Shown: piece by piece, positions 1 to 9,800 of the stretch | How the letters are laid out: each line of letters starts with the position of its first letter | How positions within the stretch are numbered: the stretch's first letter is position 1 | Made by a program: the position numbers and the translations under genes | The notes under the pieces: model-generated | Databases searched by the model: none | Told to the model about the DNA's origin: nothing | Seen by the model: the letters and a program-made list of their open reading frames with translations, nothing else | NCBI GenBank assembly: GCA_031082125.1 | Contig: JAVHLM010000027.1 | Coordinates: forward strand, 52,890-116,889 | Length of the DNA stretch: 64,000 nt | Source: Candidatus Eremiobacterota bacterium | Lineage (GTDB): Bacteria > Vulcanimicrobiota > CADAWZ01 > Ess09-12 | Direction of reading: 5' to 3'

Positions 1-490
1 CCAGAAAAGTCTTCTCCACTGATTTCCCGTTTATAGATAACCTGAAGCTTCTGAAGGCACAATCATTGGGCACATTATTGATTTCTTCTTCGAAAGTCCT
101 GGTGATGAATTCATTTTTCGCAAGCTCCCGCAATATTTCTAAAATCTCTTCTCTTGTTATGAGATATTTGTATCGGGGATGATCCCAATACCCATTTTTT
201 TCGCAGAATGAAGTGGTATTATACCACACAATCCCATTCCCATTAATATTTAGTCCATCTTCGATCACAGCTTCACCAGGCGGGCCGCCCCCGTTATATT
301 TATAAGATATTTTCAGATCTTCCGGAAGTTTTTCAGAGAATATTATTCTGTGAAGTTCTTTATTCAGCAGCAATTTTTCAGTCGATGCGTCGGGCGGTAA
401 TTCATTTGGAACTGCCGGTGGAAATGCAAGGAAAGAAAAAAGGAGAAGAAAGATACTGAGTCTTGAGAAATATACCTGTTTCATGTTCAT
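1..490 (-). CDS. Secreted hypothetical protein, C-terminus outside window
   Basis: An open frame reads from an ATG at 490 leftward to the window edge without a stop, so about 163 residues are visible and the end is missing. The N-terminus is a Sec signal peptide: a short basic segment, then a hydrophobic run (LSIFLLLFSFLAF), then a likely cleavage site near residue 25-30. The mature part is polar and rich in Glu, Lys and Asn, and I do not recognise a family. A second in-frame ATG lies at 484; neither has a strong Shine-Dalgarno sequence. The gene is visibly more AT-rich than most of the window. It faces away from the propeller gene to its right. Confidence 0.75.
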   Translation of the reverse strand, partial: MNMKQVYFSRLSIFLLLFSFLAFPPAVPNELPPDASTEKLLLNKELHRIIFSEKLPEDLKISYKYNGGGPPGEAVIEDGLNINGNGIVWYNTTSFCEKNGYWDHPRYKYLITREEILEILRELAKNEFITRTFEEEINNVPNDCAFRSFRLSINGKSVEKTFL

Positions 491-747
491 AAGGATTCGA
501 ATAATACTCCCCGCATTGGAACTTTTGTGACATCCCAGATATCACTATATATAATGCGGTATCCTATGTCAACTGCAGGCAGACTTTCATGCTCTTCTTT
601 GAGAATCTGCGATGCTGCAATTACCTCTCCTCTTAAGCATAAGTTAACACTCTGTCAATACCGCACACTTTTCTTTTCAGGTATACTACATGGAGCCGGG
701 CAGAATGGCGTTGGTACCGTCTGTGCGGCAGATCATGGAAGGGATTG

Positions 748-2172
748 ATGACCATGGATATTCAGCCAATGCGGATGAGCGGGGACCTGGGACAGGTCAC
801 CCGGGCGAAGCCGGTCGATGCTCCCGGGACCGTGACGGACAGTGTTTCGATAGGAGGGGGCGGCTCCGGCGGGAGAAAGATTGATCCCGCCCTTATCAGG
901 GAGGTTTTTCACCGGCCTGAGCTCAAGACCATCTGGAAGATGATGATTCCCTTTTCGTACGGCCATGACAGGGCAGTGCTGCCGATGGAAGACGGGAGCG
1001 TGTGCGTGGGAACCTACCACCAGATGACCTGTCTCGATGCCGGGACCGGCAAGGTCAGGTGGACCAGGGAGGGCATTGATGATTATTTCGGCGGCGTGGA
1101 CGATTCAGATTATCACGGCGGCAGGCTCTATATCAGGCTTCACGATGTAGACCACAGCAATAATAATCACGTGCAGGTGCTCGACGCGCTCGATGGAAAT
1201 GAGAAATGGAAGCACCCGCTTGCAGATTACGAGTGTCTCCGGGTCAGTGACGACGGGGATGTCAGGATGAGGGAAAAGAATGGCTTCGTGGTGCTTGACG
1301 GCAACGACGGAACTGAAAAGAAAAAGGTGATCCTCAAAGAGGTGGGCGATGATACCTACGTGGAGCTCAAGGCGCTGAAGAAGGACTATGCCTCGGTGGT
1401 CTGCACTCCCGCTGATATGTACGCGCTTTCGCCCGACGGCGAGGTGCTCTGGAAAGGCGGGAAGACCTTCGGGGCGGCGGCTTTTGTGGATCGCGGGGTG
1501 GTGTGCGAAGATAAGGGGGAGTTCCCCGTTCTGAGAGACTCACAGAGCGGGGAGATTCTCTGGAAGAGCCCGAAGGGAAAGCTGAGAATAGATCGCCTCT
1601 CGGACAGGGAGCTCTATGGATGTGACATCTATGATCTCTATTGCCTTGATCTCTCCGACGGGCATGTGAAATGGTCACTCAAGGGTGAGCAGGACCATTA
1701 CTCCGTCATCAAGGCCATCGATCCCGACGGCACCCCGTACGTAGCAAGGGGAAACCGCATGGAGGCCCTCGACCCCGAGACAGGAAAGCCCCGGTGGTCG
1801 GTCCCGCTCCCGGTGGAGCAGACGGAAAGGCGGCTTTCCGCGAAGCAGCAGGGCGACATGCTGTATCTCAGCGACAGCAGGAGACTGTATATTGTGGACG
1901 TGAAACAGGGGCTCATGGTAAACCAGTATGTCCCTGAAGAGGGCTCCGAGATAACCAGCTATACTCTTTCGCCCGATGAAAAGCTCTATGTGCAGCTGAG
2001 CCAGCAGAAACATAAGCATGACGGCTCATCGGTCCTTCACTGTATCGATTTGAAGCCACCCTCGGCGAAGGCGGGGAAGGATCAGGCACAGGATCCGCCG
2101 GGGGAATCGATTGTGGAGATGGACGACTGGGTGGTCATAGGGGGAATCAGGATAGAGCGGGAGCAGCGGTAA
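748..2172 (+). CDS. PQQ-like beta-propeller repeat protein
   Basis: The protein is built from repeated blades with the PQQ/quinoprotein-like signature A/G-x-D-G/x-x-TG-K-x-x-W, for example LDAGTGKVRW, LDALDGNEKWK and LDPETGKPRW, so it should fold as a beta-propeller similar to BamB-like outer-membrane or quinoprotein propellers. No signal peptide is present; instead about 45 residues of Gly/Ser-rich, apparently disordered sequence (GGGGSGG) precede the first blade. ATG 748 follows AAGGG closely; ATG 754 is an alternative and has better spacing. Stop and next start are 21 bases apart, suggesting an operon with the membrane protein downstream. Its ligand or partner cannot be read from the sequence; it could be a scaffold rather than an enzyme. 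Confidence 0.85.
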   Translation: MTMDIQPMRMSGDLGQVTRAKPVDAPGTVTDSVSIGGGGSGGRKIDPALIREVFHRPELKTIWKMMIPFSYGHDRAVLPMEDGSVCVGTYHQMTCLDAGTGKVRWTREGIDDYFGGVDDSDYHGGRLYIRLHDVDHSNNNHVQVLDALDGNEKWKHPLADYECLRVSDDGDVRMREKNGFVVLDGNDGTEKKKVILKEVGDDTYVELKALKKDYASVVCTPADMYALSPDGEVLWKGGKTFGAAAFVDRGVVCEDKGEFPVLRDSQSGEILWKSPKGKLRIDRLSDRELYGCDIYDLYCLDLSDGHVKWSLKGEQDHYSVIKAIDPDGTPYVARGNRMEALDPETGKPRWSVPLPVEQTERRLSAKQQGDMLYLSDSRRLYIVDVKQGLMVNQYVPEEGSEITSYTLSPDEKLYVQLSQQKHKHDGSSVLHCIDLKPPSAKAGKDQAQDPPGESIVEMDDWVVIGGIRIEREQR

Positions 2173-2193
2173 GGCACGAGAGGAGGCTTTTCA

Positions 2194-3594
2194 ATGAGCT
2201 CACAGGAGAAGAGGAGCAGGCCCGTGCTCTTATGGATTCTCATTGCGGCAGTTCTTCTTGCCGCTTTCTGGCTCTATTTCGGAGAGACTCTCTTCACAAG
2301 GGAGAGCTCCCTTCTGGGTGCCACCTGCCAGCCTGCGGAGAAAATCCCGCCTGAAGAGAACGCCTGGCCTGAGTATGAGAAGGCTCTGCTGGCCATGCAG
2401 AAGGATGAGTGGGAAAAAGGCCCTTTCCGGGAATGGTGGGTGCCGCCCGGGAAGGAGAAGTCGCGCTTCACCGCTGAAGAAAAGACGTTCCTGGACAGGT
2501 TCCGGGGTGCCTTCAGCGCGCTTGAGGCGGGAGCTTCAAAGCCCGGGTGCCAGTATCTGGAAGAGGAGCGCTCATCGGCGGTGGCCCCCGTTCCTGCACA
2601 GCTTCGCATGCTTGACAGGCTCATATCCCTCCAGTGCCGCAGGCTCTTCCTGGAAGGGCGGTTCAGGGAGTGCGCCGAGCTCAGCGTGGCGATGTACCGG
2701 TTCGGCGCAGACCTCTTTGACCCCCGCTCAGGTGACGTCCATGCAATAGCTTCCATCTGCTGCCTCGAGACTGCCTGGTGCTCCCTCCAGGACCTGCTCA
2801 ACAATGAGGCCTCCGGGACCTCCTGCGCAAAAATGATTTTCAGGGGAGTCCATGACGCGAACCTCAGGATGCCGACAGCCTTCCAGTTCGTAGAGGCGAG
2901 GTACAGATGGCATGACTGCACCATTGAGGATATTGTCCTCCATGGAAGGGGCGACAGGTGGGGGATTTATTTCCCCGATACCATCAGTCAGGCCCGAAGG
3001 CTGTCTCCCCGTGCCAGGAAGATCGTAGTCGATGCCGTGGTCCGTGCCCACCGGGATGCCCTTGCGGCTCAGGAGAAGAACCTGAAGAGCTGGGACTTTG
3101 AAGCCTACAATGCCCTGTCAGTGACCCATACGGGGCGCGTTCCTCACAGTAAGCTCATCCTGATGTCACCCTTTCTGCCAAGCGCGAAAACGAGGGCATG
3201 TTCCTTCCTGTTCACCGCGAATCCCGACAGCCTCGAGCTTCACCATCATTTTTTTTCACAGAATACTCCTGTTATGGAGCTTTACCTGATCAAGGCCGAC
3301 GGGGTGGCGCTGGAGGCCATGGCCGCAGTCGTGGCATATAAGGCCGCCCATGGAGAGTACCCGGGAAGCCTGGAGGACGCTTTCAGGCAGTTCACCTTGC
3401 CTGTGCCCGGCGATCCTGCAACTGGCACGGCGGTGAAATACCGTCTTGAAGGAGGCAGGCCTGTCATATGGCTCCCGGGACTTGACCGGAAGGATGACGG
3501 TGGCAAAGAGCCATACCGGCACAATGCTACAATAATTCTCGAGGGCACCGACCTGATATACCGTCATGGAGAGACGCCGCCCTACCGGAAATAG
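2194..3594 (+). CDS. Membrane-anchored hypothetical protein
   Basis: A 466-residue protein with one N-terminal transmembrane anchor at about residues 11-28 (LLWILIAAVLLAAFWLYF) and a large extracytoplasmic domain. The start is well supported by AGAGGAGG upstream of ATG 2194. The last 110 residues (ALEAMAAVVAYKAAHGEYPGSLEDAF) look like the head region of pseudopilin-like proteins, in which a helix is followed by a YP-x-SL motif; related stretches occur in the proteins at 40266-40946 and 62106-63479. The middle is helical, with several cysteines, and is not recognised. It is 21 bases behind the propeller gene and probably shares its transcript. The 200 bases after the stop hold no gene I can support. 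Confidence 0.8.
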   Translation: MSSQEKRSRPVLLWILIAAVLLAAFWLYFGETLFTRESSLLGATCQPAEKIPPEENAWPEYEKALLAMQKDEWEKGPFREWWVPPGKEKSRFTAEEKTFLDRFRGAFSALEAGASKPGCQYLEEERSSAVAPVPAQLRMLDRLISLQCRRLFLEGRFRECAELSVAMYRFGADLFDPRSGDVHAIASICCLETAWCSLQDLLNNEASGTSCAKMIFRGVHDANLRMPTAFQFVEARYRWHDCTIEDIVLHGRGDRWGIYFPDTISQARRLSPRARKIVVDAVVRAHRDALAAQEKNLKSWDFEAYNALSVTHTGRVPHSKLILMSPFLPSAKTRACSFLFTANPDSLELHHHFFSQNTPVMELYLIKADGVALEAMAAVVAYKAAHGEYPGSLEDAFRQFTLPVPGDPATGTAVKYRLEGGRPVIWLPGLDRKDDGGKEPYRHNATIILEGTDLIYRHGETPPYRK

Positions 3595-3796
3595 AAACTG
3601 CCTCTCCGGTGTCCACCCGTTGACAATCGATTGCCGCCACGTCAGGCCGGACCGCATTACTCATTTAGTTTTCTCTCATCCTCTATCTGTCTGGTATATC
3701 TCTGTAAGATGTCACCTTCACTCTTCAGCTTTTCCTGAATTATTCTCTACACATCCTCTTTTTTTCGGGAGGCTCCCCGCCAGGCACCTTTCCTCC

Positions 3797-5224
3797 TCAC
3801 CGCGGCTTTGTCGCCTTTTTCACAAAGGGGAGGAGGACCTGGCGGGCAAACCCGGCAAACTGCTCAACATGCTGCGGGGGAACCCTGGTTTCGAGGCAGT
3901 AGAAGATAAGGTAAGAACCCTCTCCCTCAACTATCCACCCTGAGGGCCACAGGCTGAAAGTGAACCTGACGATGTCCTTCATCGGGTTCTCGGTAAAGGC
4001 ATCAACTATCTCGGGGCGGAAGAATTTCTCAACAGCCTTTCTGTCGGGGCCTGTGACAAAAAAAATCTTTGAGAAGGAAGGGCTCTCACTGAAATCGATA
4101 TCGGGATCCTGGCCGAATACAGTGAAATCCAGGATCGATTCTCCCCGCATGAAGAATCTCGGGACGCGGCCTCTCACCAGGGTTATGAGCGCGACGGTGT
4201 GGCGTACCGGGCTGTTCCGGCCCTCACTATGGCAGTAAACGACTCTGACAGAAAAGTCCGCCGCCGGAAAAGTGCCGAGATCATCCAGCTTGTCGAGAAG
4301 GGGCAACAGTGCCTTACCGGTATAAGGGTAAGGGGTCAGGGAAAACCTTGACAGAATGGTGAGCACGGCTTTTCTCTCGGCCTCCATCTCTCTTCTGGTC
4401 TTTGACGAATCATCCTTGAAAGTGATCTGTTTCAGGTCCAGGAGAAGCTCTGTCATCGACTGATAGCGCTCTCCCGGGTTGACGGCAAGGCACTTCATTA
4501 TGATGCTCTCAAAACCGGGGGAGACAGAGCTGTTCTGCTCCCTGAGGGGGGGCAGCCTGAAATGATATCCGGCGATATCCCGGTCAGTCAGCAGGTAGTA
4601 GAGGGTGGCTCCGAAGGAATAGATGTCGGACCGCTGATCTGACTGGCCTGAGCCGTATTGCTCCGGAGGGGCGAAGCCCGGCGTGCCGAGTGACTGGGTG
4701 TCCCGGAGCTTCACGGGGCTGAAGTACCTGGCGATTCCAAAATCCACCAGCATTATCCTCTGAGTCACAGAGGAAACCATGATGTTGGAGGGCTTGAGAT
4801 CTCGGAATATGACGGGCTCCGGTCTGAGATTGTGAAGATACTCGAGGATTGACGCGAGCTGGGTCGACCAGGCGTGGACCTCCCCGGCTTTGAGCTTTCG
4901 TTTTTTCCCCTTGTGGAGCTCTTCAAGGTTTTTCCCGGGAATATACTCCATCACCAGATAGTGCCGCCTGCCGGCAGAAAAGAAATCCATGATGGAGGGA
5001 AGGCCCGGGTGCCTGAGGCGCCTGAGAAGCTCCGCCTCCCGCCTGAAGAGCTCCTCGTGCTCGCCATGATCCCCGGAGGTGCCCTCCGGCTCTTCAATCT
5101 CCTTCAGAGCGAGCCGCTTCCCCGGCTCATTGACGGCCTCGGCGAGGTACACCGACCCGTATGAGCCCCTGCCCAGAATCCCGAGTATCCTGTATTTTTC
5201 AGCAATGATCCCGCCAGCTTCCAT
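3797..5224 (-). CDS. Ser/Thr protein kinase A with unknown C-terminal domain
   Basis: A Hanks-type kinase of 475 residues. Visible motifs are the glycine-rich loop GRGSYGSVY (18-26), the ATP lysine K41, the catalytic loop RDLKPSN (D142, N147), DFG (D161), and PPEQY with SDIYSFG in the activation and C-lobe. The usual HRD histidine is Phe (FRD). All catalytic residues are present, so it should be active and cytoplasmic. No transmembrane segment or PASTA repeat follows; residues about 290-475 form a separate domain shared with the kinases at 12779 and 52470 and otherwise unknown to me. It is divergent from pilT across a 470-base gap. Its substrate is not apparent. Confidence 0.93.
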   Translation of the reverse strand: MEAGGIIAEKYRILGILGRGSYGSVYLAEAVNEPGKRLALKEIEEPEGTSGDHGEHEELFRREAELLRRLRHPGLPSIMDFFSAGRRHYLVMEYIPGKNLEELHKGKKRKLKAGEVHAWSTQLASILEYLHNLRPEPVIFRDLKPSNIMVSSVTQRIMLVDFGIARYFSPVKLRDTQSLGTPGFAPPEQYGSGQSDQRSDIYSFGATLYYLLTDRDIAGYHFRLPPLREQNSSVSPGFESIIMKCLAVNPGERYQSMTELLLDLKQITFKDDSSKTRREMEAERKAVLTILSRFSLTPYPYTGKALLPLLDKLDDLGTFPAADFSVRVVYCHSEGRNSPVRHTVALITLVRGRVPRFFMRGESILDFTVFGQDPDIDFSESPSFSKIFFVTGPDRKAVEKFFRPEIVDAFTENPMKDIVRFTFSLWPSGWIVEGEGSYLIFYCLETRVPPQHVEQFAGFARQVLLPFVKKATKPR

Positions 5225-5698
5225 GTGCTTCCTCTCCCCCCGGCTGCGGGGCGAGCACTACTTTGCCAGAGGCTCTCACAATCCCTCCTGTGCCCTTTGA
5301 AAGGGTTCCGGAACTGACGACTGATTGCCGGCTCTTCACGATACTTTTTTCCCGGGACGTCTTCGTTCATGACAGAACTGATGTGTTTCTTCATATCATC
5401 GAAAAGACGGGAGATATTCTCTGCTACGGCAACCCGCAGCCCGAAGAGATGCTCCGGGAGCAGATAGAGCGGGTAAAAGAGATCGAAGCACTCACCGGGG
5501 AGGCACATGCAGGTGAGCCGTGAGCTGCGGGAAAAGGAAAGTGCTCCTTCTTCTGCGAGCATGCTGTCAGGCGGTACGGGGAGACCCGCAAGGAAATGCT
5601 GCAGAACAGGGAAAATATAATTGAAAAGATTGTAAGCAAAAAGGTTTTCTTCAGTCCTGAAAGAAGTCATGGTAAAACAGAGAAAACGAGGATCCACC
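5225..5698. other. Stretch between kinase A and pilT, no confident gene
   Basis: Both strands carry long open frames with plausible amino-acid make-up: a minus-strand frame from an ATG at 5670 that runs on into kinase A, and a plus-strand frame at 5263-5523. Neither has a good ribosome-binding site and the minus frame overlaps a certain gene by about 120 bases. I could not decide between a small gene and a remnant. The stretch must also carry the divergent promoters of kinase A and pilT, but I see no convincing -35/-10 pair. Confidence 0.5.
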
Positions 5699-6739
5699 AT
5701 GGAAATCACCGAACTCTTCCAGGACACCATCTACGGCGGCGGCACCGATCTTCACCTCAATCCCGGCTATCCCCCGATGATACGAGTCGAGGGAACGATA
5801 AAGAAGATGGAGGGGGCCCTCCTTGACGCGGACATGATTTACGACCTCATTGCCCCCATCCTGTCAGAAGAGCAGAAGGCTCTTCTGGACAAAGGCCATG
5901 AAGTGGACTTTGCCTATGAGCTGCCGAACTTTGCCCGATTCAGGATAAATGTCTTCAAGCTCCTCCGCGGCATCGCCGTGGCGTGCCGTATCATCCCCCT
6001 CACGCTCCCGGATTTTTCGGAGCTGAACCTTCCTTACCAGTTGAGCGATCTGGCCTCTCTTGACAAGGGGCTTATCCTGGTGACGGGGCCCACAGGCCAT
6101 GGGAAATCAACGACCATTGCCGCAGTTCTCTCCATCATTACCAATTCAAGGGATGATCACATCATTACCATTGAGGACCCCATAGAATTTGTCTTCCCCA
6201 CCCATAAATGCCTTGTCTCCCAGAGAGAGCTTGGAACTCACACCCTCTCATTTGCCTCGGCGCTGAAAAGCGCCCTCAGGGAGGACCCAGACATCATCAT
6301 GGTCGGCGAGATGCGTGACGTGGAGACGGCAGCCCTCACCCTGACGGCTGCCGAGACAGGGCACCTGGTCTTCTCGACGCTTCACACCAACTCTGCCATG
6401 TCAACGGCACAGAGGATCGTGGACATGTTCCCCCCCCACCAGCAGCAGCAGATACGGGTACAGCTTGCCGACAACATCAGGGCAGTCATCTGCCAGACCC
6501 TCATTCCCAGGAAGGACAACATGGGAAGGGCACCGGTCTGCGAGATTATGTTTGGAAGCCCTGCCATAAGGAACCTGATCCGCGAAGGCAAGACCCACCA
6601 GCTGGAAACGGCCATCCAGACCGCCATCAAGGAAGGGATGCAGACCTTCGACCAGTCTCTCAAGCAGCTTCTCTCCAGCGGCCTTATCACGAGGGAAGAT
6701 GCCATGGCGAGGGCAAGCAACAAGAATATTTTCTCCTGA
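5699..6739 (+). CDS. pilT: Type IV pilus retraction ATPase PilT
   Basis: A 346-residue hexameric ATPase of the GspE/PilT family that depolymerises type IV pili for twitching motility. Motifs present: Walker A GPTGHGKST (130-138), the Asp box region ITIEDPIEFVF, the PilT-diagnostic GEMRD (203-207, Walker B region), and the His box STLHTNSA. Length is normal for PilT. The start at 5699 follows GAGGATCCACC; a longer frame begins at 5669 but adds a non-family leader. No pilin, PilB, PilC or PilU gene lies nearby, so pilT is isolated from any pilus operon here. The PilZ protein at 39656-40111 could belong to the same motility programme, but that is inference. Confidence 0.95.
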   Translation: MEITELFQDTIYGGGTDLHLNPGYPPMIRVEGTIKKMEGALLDADMIYDLIAPILSEEQKALLDKGHEVDFAYELPNFARFRINVFKLLRGIAVACRIIPLTLPDFSELNLPYQLSDLASLDKGLILVTGPTGHGKSTTIAAVLSIITNSRDDHIITIEDPIEFVFPTHKCLVSQRELGTHTLSFASALKSALREDPDIIMVGEMRDVETAALTLTAAETGHLVFSTLHTNSAMSTAQRIVDMFPPHQQQQIRVQLADNIRAVICQTLIPRKDNMGRAPVCEIMFGSPAIRNLIREGKTHQLETAIQTAIKEGMQTFDQSLKQLLSSGLITREDAMARASNKNIFS

Positions 6740-6806
6740 GTGACGGACCTGCGGCAAAGGACCTTACCGGGAATTCATGGGAGCGAAATGGTGACAGCGA
6801 GGGACT

Positions 6807-9800
6807 TCAGAAAGCGCCGTCGAGCTTCAGAAGGTCAAGAAGGTGAAGCGGCTCCCTGAATTCAAGGGATTCCGGCAGGGGGAGGTCGAAGGGAAGCGCG
6901 AAAGAGTCTTCAAGAGGAAGAACGAACTGGGGTGCCCTTGAATCCTCAATTCTCTCGCGCCACCTCTCATAGGTCCTGGCATCGCTTGATTCGGCGTTGC
7001 GCATGGCATCTGTGCAGGCGCCGTAGTCGTTGGTGATCTTGTAAAGGGCTGCCTTCCCCAGCCATGGGAGTGCCATGCGGGGATTAAGGGTGAGTGACCT
7101 GGTGAAATAATTCTGAGCTCTCTCGTGGTCATCGACGGAAAGTGCCGCAATACCGCAGTTATAGCAGAGAGCCGCATTTTTTTCCTCCCTTGCGCAGAGA
7201 TCGGAGAAGCACTTGAGGCTTTCCCTGTAGTTCCCCATGAGAAACAGAATAATCCCCCTGAGGTTGCCCGCTGAAAGGTCTTCCGGCCTGTAATAAAGGG
7301 CCCTTGAGATGCTCTTTTCTGCTTCGCTGACGTTTCCAAGCTCCTTCAGGATCTTTGACTTGGCGAGATGGGCAGGGAAGCTGTCATCAGAGGTCCTGAG
7401 GGCTCTCTCGATACATTGCAGGGCCTGGAGGCCGCGGCCGCTCTGGGCGTAAAGAATGCCAAGGTTGAGCCAGTGCTGGGCATTGTCACGATCATGCTCC
7501 AGGGACTGCCTGAAATATTTTTCCGCCTTTTCCTGCTGGCCAAGGTGCCAGCAGGTGGCGCCAATAAACTGGTAAATGAGCTGAGCCCTGTGGGGATTGA
7601 CAAGGAGGGAATGCTCAAAAGACTTCAGGGCACTGTTATAGTGGCCCTCCTGATACCCGGCGATTCCTTCAAGCAGGTAGAGGCCGCTGTCAAGGCTGTG
7701 TGACGCCAGGGCTCTTTCCAGATATTCTGCTGCTTTCTTGCCGTCCCCCGTCCTGATCGAGAGCACCGCAAGGCCTTTCAGAAGGGGAACATTGTGAGGA
7801 TCATAGACGAGTGCTCCTGAAAGAAGCGAGATGGCTTCGCCGTACATTTTTGAAGAGACGAAAGAGGAGGCCCTCAGCAGAGAGAAGAAGCCGCTATGGT
7901 CTGAGGTCTGTATGCTTCTGTAATAATTGAGGAACTCCATATTTGCTCCAGACTCAAGGAGAATCCCGGCCTTCTTGGCGACGAGAAAAGAGGAGCCGGG
8001 CTTTCTGGCGAGGGCATTGTCCATCGCTTCGAGAGCTTTTGTGTACTCCTTTCCCTCCGCGGCAAGATGGGCACTGACATAGGCCGAGGTGATGTCTGCT
8101 TCGCCGGTTGAAGAGAGCTTCCCAAAGTAGTTGGCAGCCTCTGTCCAGTTTGATTTCATCTCGTAGCTCTTCCCCATGCCGAGGAGGGCCGCGGCATCGG
8201 AAGAATCAAGCTTGAGGCTCTCGGAAAAGCATAGTGAAGCCTCGGCAATCCTTCCCACATACAGCTCCAGGAAGCCCCTGAGGTTCCAGTACTCGATGCT
8301 CTGCTTGGGGAGCTTCCATTGGGCCATCTGCTTGCGGAGAATTTCGGTCACGAGCAGGCAGGCCCTCTCTTCATCATGGTGCTGTATATAGTGCCACACG
8401 AGCCTCATCCATGAAAGGTGGAAAGAGGGAAGGAAGCCTATCATTTTTTTGTGATAGTCCTCCAGGGTTTCGCGGGGAGTATGAGACGGCGCGCTCTCTA
8501 TAAGATGGCGGTAAAGCCCCGGGGAGCGCGGGTGCTTTTCTTTGAAAAGCCTGAGGCAGCCCTCGGCCTTCTCGTTGTCACCCAGTGCGCCCAAGGCCTT
8601 GCCGGAATAAAAGAGGGCGCCCGGGGATTCCGGCTCTCGCTTCAGGACCTCGCTGAAAAACCGGAGGGCTTCTTTATGGTCGCCCTTTTCGAAAGCTCTC
8701 AGGCCCTGCATCAGGGCCATCCATTCTTCTCCCTTCGGCTCCCTTCCGCCTTTACCGAAGAGTCCGCCCAGGATGCCTCCCCCCCTGCTCTTCTCGCCCT
8801 CAGCGGCAGATTTTTCGATCAATGAGAGCAAGCTTTTGCTCCTTGCGACTTCAAAACCCATATCCATGGACTTCCTGAGTGAATGCCTCGCCTTGCCTGG
8901 ATCGCCCTTGATGAAATAAAGCTGGGCCGCCGTGAAGAATACCTGGGGGTCCTGAGAGGTCTCCTCCACCAATGAGAGGTAAACCAGGGCATCGTCCACG
9001 CTGCAGAATATTGAGAGAAAGGTTGAGAGCTCGTAGGAGGGACTGGTGAGGGTAATGGCATTGAACTGGCTTATTTTTGAGACGATTGCGCTCTTTTCCC
9101 TTATCCAGTGAAGTGCTGAATCAGAGACATGCTTTGCCTGGCCTGAAAGGCCGGCCTCTTTCTTGATCTCCTCGCAGAGAGAGACGGCTTTCTCGTAGAA
9201 GCCCATCTTGAGGTTGAGGGAGGCGATCTTTGTCTTTATTCTGGTGGTGCCTGCGTCAAGATGGAGCGATTCAGTGAGGAGCCTGAGGGCTTCGGAATGC
9301 AGCACCATCTCCTCAAGAAGCTGTGCCTTTGCGACGATAAGATCGATGTTGTCATTTTCTATTTTCAGCGCATGATCAATGATGCTGAGGGCCCTGCGCA
9401 GGTCTCCGAGCCCCTTGTAGCAGCCCGCCATGCCAAGGCGGACTTTCAGGGAATGAGCCTTGAGGGTAAGCGCTTTCTGAAAGACCTCGAGGGCTTCGTG
9501 GTGAAGGCCGGTCCATGAGAGGGAAGAGCCCAGGTGATAGAGGGCTTCCATATCGCCCGGATTTATCTCACTGGCTTTTCTGAAGCATTTGACCGCCTCT
9601 TCATACTGGAATATGGCCATGAGGGTTTCCCCCTTCGCAATCCAGGTCTCTTCGTGAAGGGGGTTCTCCTCAAGATCCATGGTGAAGTAGTCAAGCGCTT
9701 CCAAGTGCCTTCCTGCGAGTGAAAGGACCCTCCCCCTGCTTCTCTGCATTTCGGAGTTCCCGGGAGCGAGATCCAGCGCTTTTTCCAGCGAGTCCAGGGC

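Noticed and set aside
5263..5523. Plus-strand frame of 86 codons between kinase A and pilT
   Set aside because: Plausible composition but no ribosome site, and an equally gene-like frame lies on the opposite strand.
5104..5670. Minus-strand frame overlapping kinase A
   Set aside because: It would overlap the certain kinase gene by about 120 bases, has no Shine-Dalgarno sequence, and no family is recognised.
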